Assembly (NCBI GenBank): GCA_046349775.1
Contig: JAXMBS010000098.1
Coordinates: 1 to 14,884, forward strand
Direction of reading: 5' to 3'
DNA: 14,884 bases
Source of the DNA: JAEUIG01 sp046349775
GTDB lineage: Bacteria; Planctomycetota; Planctomycetia; Planctomycetales; Planctomycetaceae
Part shown: positions 5,721 to 12,780 of the stretch, one piece after another
How positions within the stretch are numbered: the first letter of the stretch is position 1
Layout: every line of letters begins with the position of its first letter
Made by a program: the position numbers and the translations under genes
Notes under the pieces: generated by a model
The model's input: the letters and a program-made list of their open reading frames with translations, nothing else
Database searches by the model: none
Told to the model about the DNA's origin: nothing

Positions 5721-7379
5721 TCACTCGCCGTTGCACGGCACCCAGACGGTAAATTCCGCGCCTTTGCGCGGAAGATTGGCGGCGGAGATCGTTCCCTGGT
5801 GGGCCGTGACGATTCTGCGGCAGATCGTCAGACCGAGGCCGGAGCCGGTTTCCTTCGTCGTCACGAAGGGATCGAAGATCGACGTGAGTTTGTCGGTCGG
5901 TATGCCCGGTCCGGTGTCCGCCACCTGCAGGCACAGCCATTCGGACATGACGACCGCCGGCGTCGGCGGCGGCCGGTAGCGCATCCGCAGGGCATCGTGT
6001 TCGGTGAATTCATAGTCCGCTTCGCCGTTGCGGGCCGACGTGGCGGCCACTGGCGCCGCCGCGATTGCAGCCTGCGGCCGGGCGCGGCGATGCTTCGACG
6101 CCGTCACCCGCACCTCGCCCCCGTCGGGCAGCACATCCAACGCGTTGAGCAGCAGATTCAGCAGCAACTGGTAAATCTGGCCGCGATCGATGCGCATCAC
6201 CATCTCCGTCTCGGGGAATGAGACGCAGAGGTCCACCGCTTGCGATTTCGCCCGCGCCGACACGAGGTCGATCGCCTGCTGGACGATCTCCTGCAGCGAA
6301 ACATCGGTCTTCACGAGCGCGGGCGGCCGTGCGAAGTCCAGAAACGACTGGATCGACTGCTCCATCCGGGCGATCTCGTCGTTGATGACTTGCAGCGAGC
6401 GGCCCTTCAGTCCGGCGCCGTCCGGTCGCTCCAGTGAAGCCTGCACGAGCATCTTCATCGGCATCAGCGGGTTCCGCAGTTCGTGCGCGAGTCCCGCCGC
6501 CAGCTGGCCCACGCGTGCGAGCTGTTCGCTCCGCAGCAGCTCGGACTCCTGCTGTTGCAGCCGTTCCACGATCCCCACGATGTCGTCTTCGACCTTCTTG
6601 AGTCCCTTCTCCAGGCCCGCGAGATCGCCGACCTGCGAGAATTGCACCGGGCCGGTCAGTTCGGTCAGCCGTCCCGCCATGCTGCGGACGGATATGTCCA
6701 ACTGCACGATCGATTGCCGCACCGCGCGCGCTATGCCGATTCCCATCAGCAGCCCGGCCACGCCGCCGCACGCCCCCAGCAGCAGAAAGCCGATCCGCAG
6801 ATGCTGCGCGGTCACCGCGCTGGCGGCGTTGGCGCGCTCGACTGCGGCCTGGTTCACGAGGATGCACTTTTCGAGCGGCTTCAGCACATCGTCCGTCAGT
6901 GTTCCGTCGGAGAGACGCGTCAACTCCGCGTACGTCTCGGCAGGAATCTCCAGGTGTTTCTTGGAATCGGCGGGCGTTTGTGCCGTGACCCCCAACTGCC
7001 GGGTGAGCACCTGGAATCGATCGAAAAACAGACGATAGCCCTTCGCCACGCGGTCAATCAGTACCACTTCTTCGTCGCTGCGTGCCAGCGACGTGGCCTC
7101 GGTCAGCAATTCGCTGGATCTCTCGTGCCGGTTTTCCGCCTCGACCAGGTGCCGTTCCTCGTGCAACCGGAGGAACAGATTCACCTGATAGCGGACCTCG
7201 CGCATTTCCAGGTGCAGCCGCTCGATGGCGATCACGGCGCTCAATTCGCGCGCGATCAGTTCGGAACTCTTCTGCTGCTGGTGGTTGACATTCCATGCAG
7301 CAACGACACCCAAACCGAGCAGCACGACGCCCAGGCCGGTCATTGGAAATGCGATTCGCCAGGCGACGCGTTGCGACAT
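5721..7379 (-). CDS. Membrane-bound sensor histidine kinase (NtrB-like cytoplasmic part)
   Basis: From the ATG at 7379 the protein has 552 residues. It opens with a membrane helix (FPMTGLGVVLLGLGVVAAW), a roughly 165-residue helical, charged periplasmic sensor region, then a second helix (LRIGFLLLGACGGVAGLLMG) and a HAMP-like/coiled-coil linker. The catalytic core shows the H-box GLAHELRNPLMPMK with the phospho-accepting His, the N-box LNLLLNALDVLPDGG, the G1 box DTGPGIP, FDPFVTTK, and the G2 box GSGLGL. An insertion of about 50 Ala/Arg/Pro-rich residues separates N and G1 boxes, so the ATP lid region is unusually long. The frame continues upstream to 7451, but that extension is Arg-rich and implausible before a membrane helix. 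It should autophosphorylate and donate to the regulator encoded next. The ligand sensed is unknown. Confidence 0.93.
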   Translation of the reverse strand: MSQRVAWRIAFPMTGLGVVLLGLGVVAAWNVNHQQQKSSELIARELSAVIAIERLHLEMREVRYQVNLFLRLHEERHLVEAENRHERSSELLTEATSLARSDEEVVLIDRVAKGYRLFFDRFQVLTRQLGVTAQTPADSKKHLEIPAETYAELTRLSDGTLTDDVLKPLEKCILVNQAAVERANAASAVTAQHLRIGFLLLGACGGVAGLLMGIGIARAVRQSIVQLDISVRSMAGRLTELTGPVQFSQVGDLAGLEKGLKKVEDDIVGIVERLQQQESELLRSEQLARVGQLAAGLAHELRNPLMPMKMLVQASLERPDGAGLKGRSLQVINDEIARMEQSIQSFLDFARPPALVKTDVSLQEIVQQAIDLVSARAKSQAVDLCVSFPETEMVMRIDRGQIYQLLLNLLLNALDVLPDGGEVRVTASKHRRARPQAAIAAAPVAATSARNGEADYEFTEHDALRMRYRPPPTPAVVMSEWLCLQVADTGPGIPTDKLTSIFDPFVTTKETGSGLGLTICRRIVTAHQGTISAANLPRKGAEFTVWVPCNGE

Positions 7380-7832
7380 GGGGGATCGACCAGAGCGACG
7401 CTGAAATCCGGGTGAACGAGCAACTATATCCCGTCGGCGGCGGCGAAACACAGTGTACGCGTCGACTGAATCGCTGCACTAATCGGCGTGCGTGCTGTCA
7501 ACCGCCGCATCGGAGCGAACAACGGATCGACGACCAGCTGCGGTTGGAAAATCCTCGGCCACCGCTGGCCAGCATTTTGCCTCCGCGCCTGGTAGTCGCA
7601 CCGCTGATTCCCGGCCATTCGCTGGAATAGTCGGGGCAGCCCCTTGCGAAAACGAATTCGCCGCTCAGTGCAAATCCTGTAGTGCCATTGAATTCCGGCG
7701 TCGTGCCGCGTCGCGCTCAGTTCTTGCGCACCGGTCTCGCGGGAGTCGCGGCGCACCCGGCACACCGGTTGCTTTTCGACGGTCGCTCCGCTCGTGATGC
7801 GAAGTGCCGGTCTCCATAACTGAGAAACATCG
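7380..7832. other. 453-bp divergent control region between histidine kinase and sulP
   Basis: The region must carry the promoters of both divergent units. It holds a -24/-12-like element for sulP (7566-7581), GGGGC-A-GCCCC (7633-7643) and two ACCGGT sites 34 bp apart (7730-7735 and 7764-7769), the second in CACACCGGTTGC; these are possible regulator sites, at low confidence. On the minus strand a TATAGT (7428-7423) about 45 bases before the kinase start could be a -10, but no good -35 precedes it. A 184-codon minus frame crossing the region also covers the start of sulP and has no recognisable domain, so it is not called. Confidence 0.55.
7566..7581 (+). promoter_or_regulatory. Candidate sigma-54 (-24/-12) promoter for sulP
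   Basis: TGGCCAGCATTTTGCC has the invariant GG and GC exactly 12 bases apart and matches the TGGC and TTGC cores of the consensus TGGCACG-N4-TTGCW. It differs at two positions of the -24 half and the last base. Transcription would start near 7592, leaving a leader of about 240 bases before sulP. A sigma-54 activator gene lies next to it, which raises its plausibility. Confidence 0.45.
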
Positions 7833-9563
7833 ATGTCAGCAGTCGCCACAACTGCCTTGAATCCTCCGCTGGAGAAGCCGCAGAATGGGATCGCAGGTCT
7901 CAAACACCTGCGGCACGACATCCTGTCCGGCATCGTTGTCTCCCTGGTATCGCTGCCCCTCTCGTCGGGCATCGCCATCGCGTCCGGCGTGCCGCCGGTC
8001 TACGGGCTGATTTCGGCAATTATCGCCGGTCTGCTGTTTCCGCTGCTCGGTGGTGCGTACGTGACCATTAGCGGTCCGGCCGCCGGGTTGGCGCCCGCGC
8101 TGCTCGCGATCATGGCTGCGATGGGGGGCGCGGGCGACGCCGAGCACGTCGGCGAAGGCTATCACTTCCTGCTGGTCATCATCTTTATGGTCGGTTGCGT
8201 GCAGGCCGTAATGGCGCTGCTCAAGCTGGCCCGCTACTGCGCGATCATTCCCGTCAGCGTGGTCGAAGGCATGCTCGCCTCCATCGGCCTGCTGATCATG
8301 GTCAAGCAGTTGCCGATGTTCTTCGGCTATCTTCCCAAGCCGCACGCCCACGAGTTCATCGAGTTCGTCGGAGAAGCATCGACGTTTGCTCACGGCATGA
8401 CGGTCCCGGCCTTTGCCGTGTCCTTCGCGACGCTGGCGCTCTTGTTCTGGCTGGGGACCATGAAGCACGTCAAGCTGCTCAAGATCATCCCGCCGCAACT
8501 CATTGCGGTGGTGGCCGGCGTCCTGCTGGGGATCGTCTTCCACCTCAAGGACCTGGGACCGGGATATCTGATCTCGCTGCCCGAACATCCGTTCCACGGC
8601 ATTCACGCGCCAGCCTTCAGCGAACTGTTCGCCCGCAAAGACCTGTGGTATGCGGCGATCCTGGGTGTGATCACCCTGACGATGATCGACGGCGTGGAAT
8701 CGCTTGCCACGGCGATGGCCATCGACCGCATCGACCCGTTTCATCGCAAGTCGCAGCCGAACCGCGTGCTGTTCGCGATGGCCGTCTCCAACATCGCTTC
8801 CAGCCTGATCGGCGGATTGACCATCATCCCCGGCGGCGTCAAGAGCAAGGCCAACATCGCCTCCGGCGGGCGCACCCTCTGGGCCAACTTCACCAACAGC
8901 ATCTGCCTGGTCATCTATCTCGTCTTCGCCCGGGACATGATCAACCTGATCCCCAAGGGCGTGCTGGCCGCCGTGCTGATCTATACCGGCTGGAAGATGT
9001 GCGAACCGCTGATCTGGAACCATATCGCCCATATCGGCAAGGAACAGCTCGCCATCTTCACGTTCACGATCGTCTGCACTCTGGCGACCGACCTGCTGTG
9101 GGGCATCGTCGCCGGCGTCGGCGCCAAGTTCCTGCTGAATGCCTACCTGTATCGCCGCTCGATCAACGAGTCCGGTCTGCCGGACGAACTCAAGCCGACG
9201 TTTCTCCGAGGCCTGCTGGACTTCTTCACCAATCCCGTCACGCGCCGCGAAATGGTCGGAGACGCGTACCACCTGTACGTCAACAAGCCGCTGGTCTGCT
9301 TCAACTCGATGCACGTCAGCGCCGAAGTCGACAAGGTCCCGGCTGAAGCTCGGGCCGTGCACATTCACCTGGACCCGGGCGTCGCCCTCATTGACCACAC
9401 GTCGTGCGACAACCTGCTCTCCGTCGTGCAGGAGTTCTCACACAACAACGTCCCCGTCGATCTCGACGGGCTAGATGACATGCGGTCGCTGTCGGATCAC
9501 CACGCCTCGACACGGTTGCTCGGCCGGGCACCCGAACTCGTGACCATTCCGGCCGTCGGCTAA
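7833..9563 (+). CDS. SulP-family anion transporter with C-terminal STAS domain
   Basis: This 576-residue inner-membrane protein has the SulP layout: a membrane domain of many helices (about 28-450), and a C-terminal STAS-like domain (about 478-550). Family signatures include DILSGIVVSLVSLPLSSGIA (29-48), ASGVPPVYGL (50-59) and the substrate-site region ISGPAAGLAPALL (79-91). SulP proteins move sulfate, bicarbonate, dicarboxylates or other anions, usually with Na+ or H+; substrate cannot be decided here. No carbonic anhydrase gene lies nearby, which would have suggested bicarbonate. The ATG at 7833 is followed by a normal cytoplasmic N-terminus. The gene is divergent from a two-component system and is followed 63 bases later by a small membrane-protein gene, probably co-transcribed. 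Confidence 0.93.
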   Translation: MSAVATTALNPPLEKPQNGIAGLKHLRHDILSGIVVSLVSLPLSSGIAIASGVPPVYGLISAIIAGLLFPLLGGAYVTISGPAAGLAPALLAIMAAMGGAGDAEHVGEGYHFLLVIIFMVGCVQAVMALLKLARYCAIIPVSVVEGMLASIGLLIMVKQLPMFFGYLPKPHAHEFIEFVGEASTFAHGMTVPAFAVSFATLALLFWLGTMKHVKLLKIIPPQLIAVVAGVLLGIVFHLKDLGPGYLISLPEHPFHGIHAPAFSELFARKDLWYAAILGVITLTMIDGVESLATAMAIDRIDPFHRKSQPNRVLFAMAVSNIASSLIGGLTIIPGGVKSKANIASGGRTLWANFTNSICLVIYLVFARDMINLIPKGVLAAVLIYTGWKMCEPLIWNHIAHIGKEQLAIFTFTIVCTLATDLLWGIVAGVGAKFLLNAYLYRRSINESGLPDELKPTFLRGLLDFFTNPVTRREMVGDAYHLYVNKPLVCFNSMHVSAEVDKVPAEARAVHIHLDPGVALIDHTSCDNLLSVVQEFSHNNVPVDLDGLDDMRSLSDHHASTRLLGRAPELVTIPAVG

Positions 9564-9612
9564 CGCTCCGCCGAATTCCACCTTTCTTAGAACACTTCCG
9601 CCCAGTTTCGAC

Positions 9613-9617
9613 AGGAG
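9613..9617 (+). promoter_or_regulatory. Shine-Dalgarno of the small membrane-protein gene
   Basis: AGGAG lies nine bases before the ATG at 9627. It is one of the few clear ribosome binding sites in the window and fixes that start over the in-frame ATG at residue 9. Confidence 0.65.
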
Positions 9618-9626
9618 TCAAGTTCG

Positions 9627-10154
9627 ATGTCCCAGTTCCACCCCGATTCGATGTCGCTGTCACCCGCGCTTGGCCAGCGAAACACTGACGTCGTGGAGAC
9701 TCTGGACGCGGAACCGCACGCGTTCGCTTTCGTGCGGCAACGCTGGCAGAACGGGATTCTCACCGTCGTCGGGGCAGGCCTGATGGGGGTCTCCGGCGGC
9801 TTCCTGTTAAGCCAGATTTCCGCGACCCCTGGATTGAAAGTGCAACTGGCCATCCTGGGCGCGCTCCTGTTAATCGGCGCCCTGGTCATGTTGCGCAAGG
9901 CCGGCACCGATCTATTCGGCTCCATCCACGTCGATCGCGACGGCATTCACATGCGACCCACGCTCGCCGGCTTTTCTGTCCCCTGGAACCGGATCAACCG
10001 TTGGGAAGTCTGCGAAGATGCCCAAGCCACGTATCTCCCGTGCCTGAAGGTGTGGGTCGATGGCGAGGAACATCCTCGTTCCGTGCCGAACGGCTTTCTG
10101 AGTCATCAGGACCTGCATCGGCTCCGTAAACTTCTGCTGGTTGGTCGTCCCTAA
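9627..10154 (+). CDS. Small two-helix membrane protein with a PH-like C-terminal domain
   Basis: This 175-residue protein has a polar N-terminus (1-40), two membrane helices (about 42-62, ILTVVGAGLMGVSGGFLL, and 71-90, VQLAILGALLLIGALVML) and a soluble tail. The tail has IHVDRDGIHMRP, SVPWNRINRWEVCE and a final helix DLHRLRKLLLVGRP, the pattern of bacterial PH-like membrane proteins, where a beta-strand with GI is followed by a W-x-x-I segment and a terminal helix. No specific role is known to me. It follows sulP by 63 bases and has its own strong ribosome binding site, so it is probably in the same transcript. Confidence 0.8.
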   Translation: MSQFHPDSMSLSPALGQRNTDVVETLDAEPHAFAFVRQRWQNGILTVVGAGLMGVSGGFLLSQISATPGLKVQLAILGALLLIGALVMLRKAGTDLFGSIHVDRDGIHMRPTLAGFSVPWNRINRWEVCEDAQATYLPCLKVWVDGEEHPRSVPNGFLSHQDLHRLRKLLLVGRP

Positions 10155-10199
10155 CGGGACGCTTTCTCACTGCTGGGACGTGTCGCGATTGACTCTGGC

Positions 10200-10233
10200 T
10201 GAACCGCCGTTCTTGTGGCAAAGCGACGGTTCA
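10200..10233 (+). terminator. Possible terminator hairpin after the sulP unit
   Basis: TGAACCG and CGGTTCA form a 7-bp stem, extended by two inner pairs after a mismatch, 46 bases past the stop of the small membrane-protein gene. Only short T-runs follow (CCTTTCT, then TTTTTT at 10258-10263), so termination is plausible but not strong. Confidence 0.35.
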
Positions 10234-10297
10234 ACAGCAGCCTTTCTCGGCACGTCCTTTTTTGCTGCGCAGCGATCAGCTTTCAGCCGTCAGGCAC

Positions 10298-10331
10298 GTG
10301 ATTGGTGATTGGTGATTGGTGATTGGTGATT
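10298..10331 (+). repeat. 7-bp tandem repeat GTGATTG, 4.9 copies
   Basis: Four perfect copies of GTGATTG are followed by a fifth that is complete but for its last base. It lies about 80-115 bp upstream of the second ECF sigma gene. The unit is unrelated in sequence to the CAGTCCC tract 20 bp further on but has the same 7-bp length. Confidence 0.85.
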
Positions 10332-10350
10332 CAACTCAATTCCCTATTCC

Positions 10351-10371
10351 CAGTCCCCAGTCCCCAGTCCC
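10351..10371 (+). repeat. 7-bp tandem repeat CAGTCCC, 3 copies
   Basis: Three perfect copies, 42 bp upstream of the sigma start. It is pyrimidine-rich and followed by CTCTCTTCTT. Together with the GTGATTG tract it fills most of the sigma gene's upstream region, leaving little room for an ordinary promoter. Confidence 0.8.
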
Positions 10372-10412
10372 TCTCTTCTTTTCCTGAAATTCTCGACAAT
10401 GCCGCGTGAGAA

Positions 10413-11033
10413 ATGTCCCCCGACGGGGACTGTTTCCTTGCAGAGCGGCACATGCGGTCTCCCGAAACCCGCCCCAGTCTGATCGTCCGGCTGCAAGGCC
10501 AGCGTCACGAGCCGGCCTGGGAGGAGTTCGTCCGCGCGTATGAGCCGTTCTTGAACAGCCTGGTCGCGCGCAAAGGCGTCCCGACCCGGCATGTCCCCGA
10601 CGTCACGCAGCAGATCCTGGCGGCCATCGCCCGCTCGGTCGAGCAGTGGACCGACGACGGCCAGCCGGCGTCGTTCCGGCGCTGGCTGTCGCACGTTGCC
10701 CGTAACATCGTGATCAAGTTCATGACCCGCGAGCGCCGCCATCCCGGCGGCCAGGGCGGGACCGAATGGCTCGAGCACCTGCACGACGTCGTCGCCGAGC
10801 CTGACTCCTCCTCCCGGCAGCAGTACGATTTTGAATTGATCCTCTGGGCGGCCGAACAGGTCCGCCACGAATTCCGTCCCGCATCCTGGACCGCGTTCTG
10901 GGAAACACTGATCGAAGGCCACACCGTCGAAGACACATCCAGGCGCCTTGGCGTGAGTCCCGGCAGCATTTACATGTCTCGCAGCCGGATCATGGCCCGC
11001 ATCCGCGCGAAGGTCCGCGAAGCGGATGTGTGA
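10413..11033 (+). CDS. ECF-type sigma factor paired with the zinc-finger/kinase fusion
   Basis: The frame encodes 206 residues. Region 2 lies at about 33-108, with WEEFVRAYEPFLNSLVARKG, VPDVTQQILAAIARSV (61-76) and ASFRRWLSHVARNIVIKFM (86-104). Region 4 lies at about 142-200, with the helix-turn-helix TVEDTSRRLGVSPGSIYMSR (171-190). The acidic segment between them is short, as in ECF factors. Homology-like sequence starts at TRPSLIVRLQ (19-28), a typical planctomycete opening, so the ATG at 10452 (MRSPETRP) is an equally good start. The kinase gene follows by 148 bp, with a large inverted repeat in between. The factor is inferred to be held by that protein's zinc-finger domain. Confidence 0.88.
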   Translation: MSPDGDCFLAERHMRSPETRPSLIVRLQGQRHEPAWEEFVRAYEPFLNSLVARKGVPTRHVPDVTQQILAAIARSVEQWTDDGQPASFRRWLSHVARNIVIKFMTRERRHPGGQGGTEWLEHLHDVVAEPDSSSRQQYDFELILWAAEQVRHEFRPASWTAFWETLIEGHTVEDTSRRLGVSPGSIYMSRSRIMARIRAKVREADV

Positions 11034-11044
11034 ACTGCAATCGC

Positions 11045-11147
11045 ATTTGTCATTAGTCAATTGTCATTTCTCATATGTCATTGAAGAAAACGCGCCGATC
11101 GTCTTGGCCAATGACAACTGACAATTGACCAATGACTAATGACAAAT
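11045..11147. repeat. 39-bp inverted repeat built from 7-bp units
   Basis: The left arm (11045-11083) carries five heptads, TTGTCAT, TAGTCAA, TTGTCAT, TTCTCAT and ATGTCAT. The right arm (11109-11147) carries five on the other strand: AATGACA, ACTGACA, ATTGACC, AATGACT and AATGACA. Left arm and inverted right arm agree at 33 of 39 positions, with 25 bases between. It is AT-rich, unlike its surroundings, and fills the gap between the sigma stop and the kinase start. It could act as a transcript stem-loop or as a tandem protein-binding array. Confidence 0.8.
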
Positions 11148-11181
11148 CCTTCTTGATGATGACTCCATAACCGCAATCCCC

Positions 11182-12621
11182 ATGCTCCGCACCGCCTGCC
11201 AACCTGACCTCCTCGCCGGCGCGCTGGCCGAACGGCTCAGCGAGCAGCAGGAAGAACAGCTCGCGCAGCATCTGTCTGAGTGCGCGGCTTGCCGCGACGA
11301 GCTGGAGCGGATGGCGGGGGATCTGGATGAGTGGCAGCTTGTTCAGACGGCGCTGCGCAATACGCCTGCGCCCGAGAGTGTCATTCCCGGTGAAGAGTCT
11401 CACGGCCACATCCGTCACGAGTGGGCCGTCGATTTCGCGGTCAACTTTCTCAAGCCCTCACAGCGCGAGGACGCCCTCGGCCGGCTGGACGACATCGACA
11501 TCCTCAGCGTGATCGGCGCCGGGGGGATGGGGATCGTCCTCAAGGGGTTCCAGCCGGAGCTGAACCGCCCGGTGGCGGTCAAAGTCCTCGCGCCGCATCT
11601 GGCCACCAGCGGCGCCGCCCGCCAGCGGTTCGGCCGCGAGGCCCAGGCCGCGGCCGCCATCATGCATCCCAACGTGATGCCGATCCTGGCGGTCTACTCG
11701 TCCGGCAGGCTGCCGTATCTCGTGATGCCGTACGTGGCGTGCGAATCGCTTCAGCAGCGGCTCGATCGCGACGGCCAGTTGCCGGTGCTGGACGCGTTGC
11801 GGATCGGGTTGCAGGTCGCGCGCGGGCTGGCGGCGGCGCATGCCCAGGGGCTGATCCATCGCGACGTGAAGCCGGCCAACATTCTGCTGGAGAAGGGAGT
11901 GAACCGGGCGCTGCTGACCGATTTCGGCCTGGCTCGCGCCGCGGACGATGCGTCGCTGACGCGCTCGGGCGTCATCGCCGGCACGCCGCAGTTCATGTCG
12001 CCGGAGCAGGCCCGCGGCGAATCGATCGACCTCCGCAGCGACCTGTTCAGCCTCGGCAGCGTGCTGTACACGATGTGCGCCGGCCGCGCCCCCTTCCGCG
12101 CCGAGACCAGCTACGGCATCCTCCGCCGCGTCACTGACGACATTCCCCGCCCGCTGCGCGACATTCGCCCGGAAGTCCCCGACTGGCTCGACCTGCTGGT
12201 CGCCACACTGCACGCCAAGCGGGCGGACGATCGCTACGCCGGCGCCGAGGCGGTTGCCGCGCTGCTCGAACAATGCCTCGCACACCTTGAACAACCCACG
12301 CTCGCGCCGCTGCCGGCCGAGCTGCGCCAACAGCCTCCGCGCGCACGCCGCAGGCGCGGCGCATTGATCGCCGGGGCCGCCACGCTGCTGACGATCGCCG
12401 CCAGCCTCGGCGTGCTGTGGCACGCATCTCCCCGCTCCCCGCCGCCGGGGAGAGAGGCCGGCAGGGACGGGCCACCGGGCGCCGATCACGCGACGCCGTC
12501 GATCAACGCAACGCGGGCACCGAAGCCGCACCACCAGCCGAGCGCCCGGCGCGGGCAACGTCTCGAACGCTCCGACATCCGACTTCGCCCGCTGGGACGA
12601 CGGCCTCGACGAACAGATTGA
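11182..12621 (+). CDS. Zinc-finger anti-sigma / Ser-Thr protein kinase fusion, C-terminus out of frame
   Basis: Residues 1-45 form a zinc-binding anti-sigma-like finger: C6, then H30-x3-C34-x2-C37 in HLSECAACRDEL. The Hanks-type kinase spans about 106-370, with the Gly loop IGAGGMG (111-117), K134 in VAVK, E153, the catalytic loop HRDVKPAN (226-233), DFG (247-249) and SPE (273-275), all consistent with activity. Basic residues precede one membrane helix (about 393-413), so kinase and finger are cytoplasmic. Such fusions are typical of planctomycetes next to ECF genes and are inferred to bind the sigma factor and alter that hold by phosphorylation. After the helix the frame turns into Pro/Arg-rich sequence and stops at 12621. 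A different frame, ending at 12679, reads as the expected C-terminus, so a frameshift (or sequencing error) near 12555 is likely. Confidence 0.9.
   Translation: MLRTACQPDLLAGALAERLSEQQEEQLAQHLSECAACRDELERMAGDLDEWQLVQTALRNTPAPESVIPGEESHGHIRHEWAVDFAVNFLKPSQREDALGRLDDIDILSVIGAGGMGIVLKGFQPELNRPVAVKVLAPHLATSGAARQRFGREAQAAAAIMHPNVMPILAVYSSGRLPYLVMPYVACESLQQRLDRDGQLPVLDALRIGLQVARGLAAAHAQGLIHRDVKPANILLEKGVNRALLTDFGLARAADDASLTRSGVIAGTPQFMSPEQARGESIDLRSDLFSLGSVLYTMCAGRAPFRAETSYGILRRVTDDIPRPLRDIRPEVPDWLDLLVATLHAKRADDRYAGAEAVAALLEQCLAHLEQPTLAPLPAELRQQPPRARRRRGALIAGAATLLTIAASLGVLWHASPRSPPPGREAGRDGPPGADHATPSINATRAPKPHHQPSARRGQRLERSDIRLRPLGRRPRRTD
12435..12452. repeat. GC palindrome in the kinase gene, after the membrane helix
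   Basis: CTCCCCG-CCGC-CGGGGAG forms a perfect 7-bp stem inside coding sequence, just past the membrane-helix codons. The surrounding stretch, with GGGGAGAGAGG following, resembles the widespread CTCCCC/GGGGAG dispersed repeats of GC-rich bacteria. It begins the part where the protein loses plausible composition. Confidence 0.55.
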
Positions 12622-12679
12622 CGGAGCAAAACAAAGCGCCGACGAACTTCAGCAGCAGATCGAACAACCATTCCCGTAG
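12555..12679 (+). other. Displaced C-terminal end of the kinase in the +1 frame
   Basis: In the frame one base later than the kinase, this stretch reads GAGNVSNAPTSDFARWDDGL, then DEQIDGAKQSADELQQQIEQ and PFP, and ends at TAG 12677-12679. It has the WDD acidic-aromatic motif and a regular helical heptad, unlike the Arg-rich kinase-frame reading of the same bases. I read it as the authentic tail, separated by a one-base insertion or two-base loss. Confidence 0.6.
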
Positions 12680-12697
12680 GTCATGCTCCTGCATGAC
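12680..12697. repeat. Perfect 7-bp palindrome with the AGGA/TCCT loop
   Basis: GTCATGC-TCCT-GCATGAC starts one base after the TAG of the displaced kinase tail. On the minus strand the loop is AGGA and the core is GCAGGAGC, as at 2635-2684. No T-tract follows, so a REP-type element is more likely than a terminator. Confidence 0.65.
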
Positions 12698-12747
12698 GTA
12701 GACCGTGCCATTGCGTTCTGATCGCATTTCACAAGACAGCCCATTCC

Positions 12748-12764
12748 GTCAGGCTGAGCCTGAC
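12748..12764. repeat. Palindrome before the exported-protein gene
   Basis: GTCAGGC-TGA-GCCTGAC is a perfect 7-bp stem, five bases ahead of the GGAG ribosome binding site (12770-12773) of the next gene. If formed in the transcript it would sit beside the site and could affect initiation. Confidence 0.6.
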
Positions 12765-12780
12765 CTACCGGAGTCCACCG

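Noticed and set aside
7669..7687. TGGCAC and TTGCA half-sites on the minus strand, as a sigma-54 promoter for the histidine kinase
   Set aside because: The half-sites are perfect but separated by eight bases where five are needed, so GG and GC are 15 apart instead of 12.
7424..7978. 184-codon minus-strand frame across the divergent gap
   Set aside because: It overlaps the start of sulP by about 145 bases, ends inside the upstream region of the kinase and has no recognisable content.
2773..9398. Very long frames opposite the beta-propeller (2773-4218), response regulator (4199-5554), histidine kinase (5190-6221 and 6483-7415) and sulP (7836-9398)
   Set aside because: Each lies antisense to a gene with clear domains and has the Gly/Arg/Asp/Gln-rich composition expected from reading GC-rich codons backwards; none shows a domain or membrane pattern.
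10298..11147. Heptad tracts as a CRISPR array or phage attachment sites
   Set aside because: Units are only 7 bp, directly adjacent, with no unique spacers, no cas genes and no integrase.
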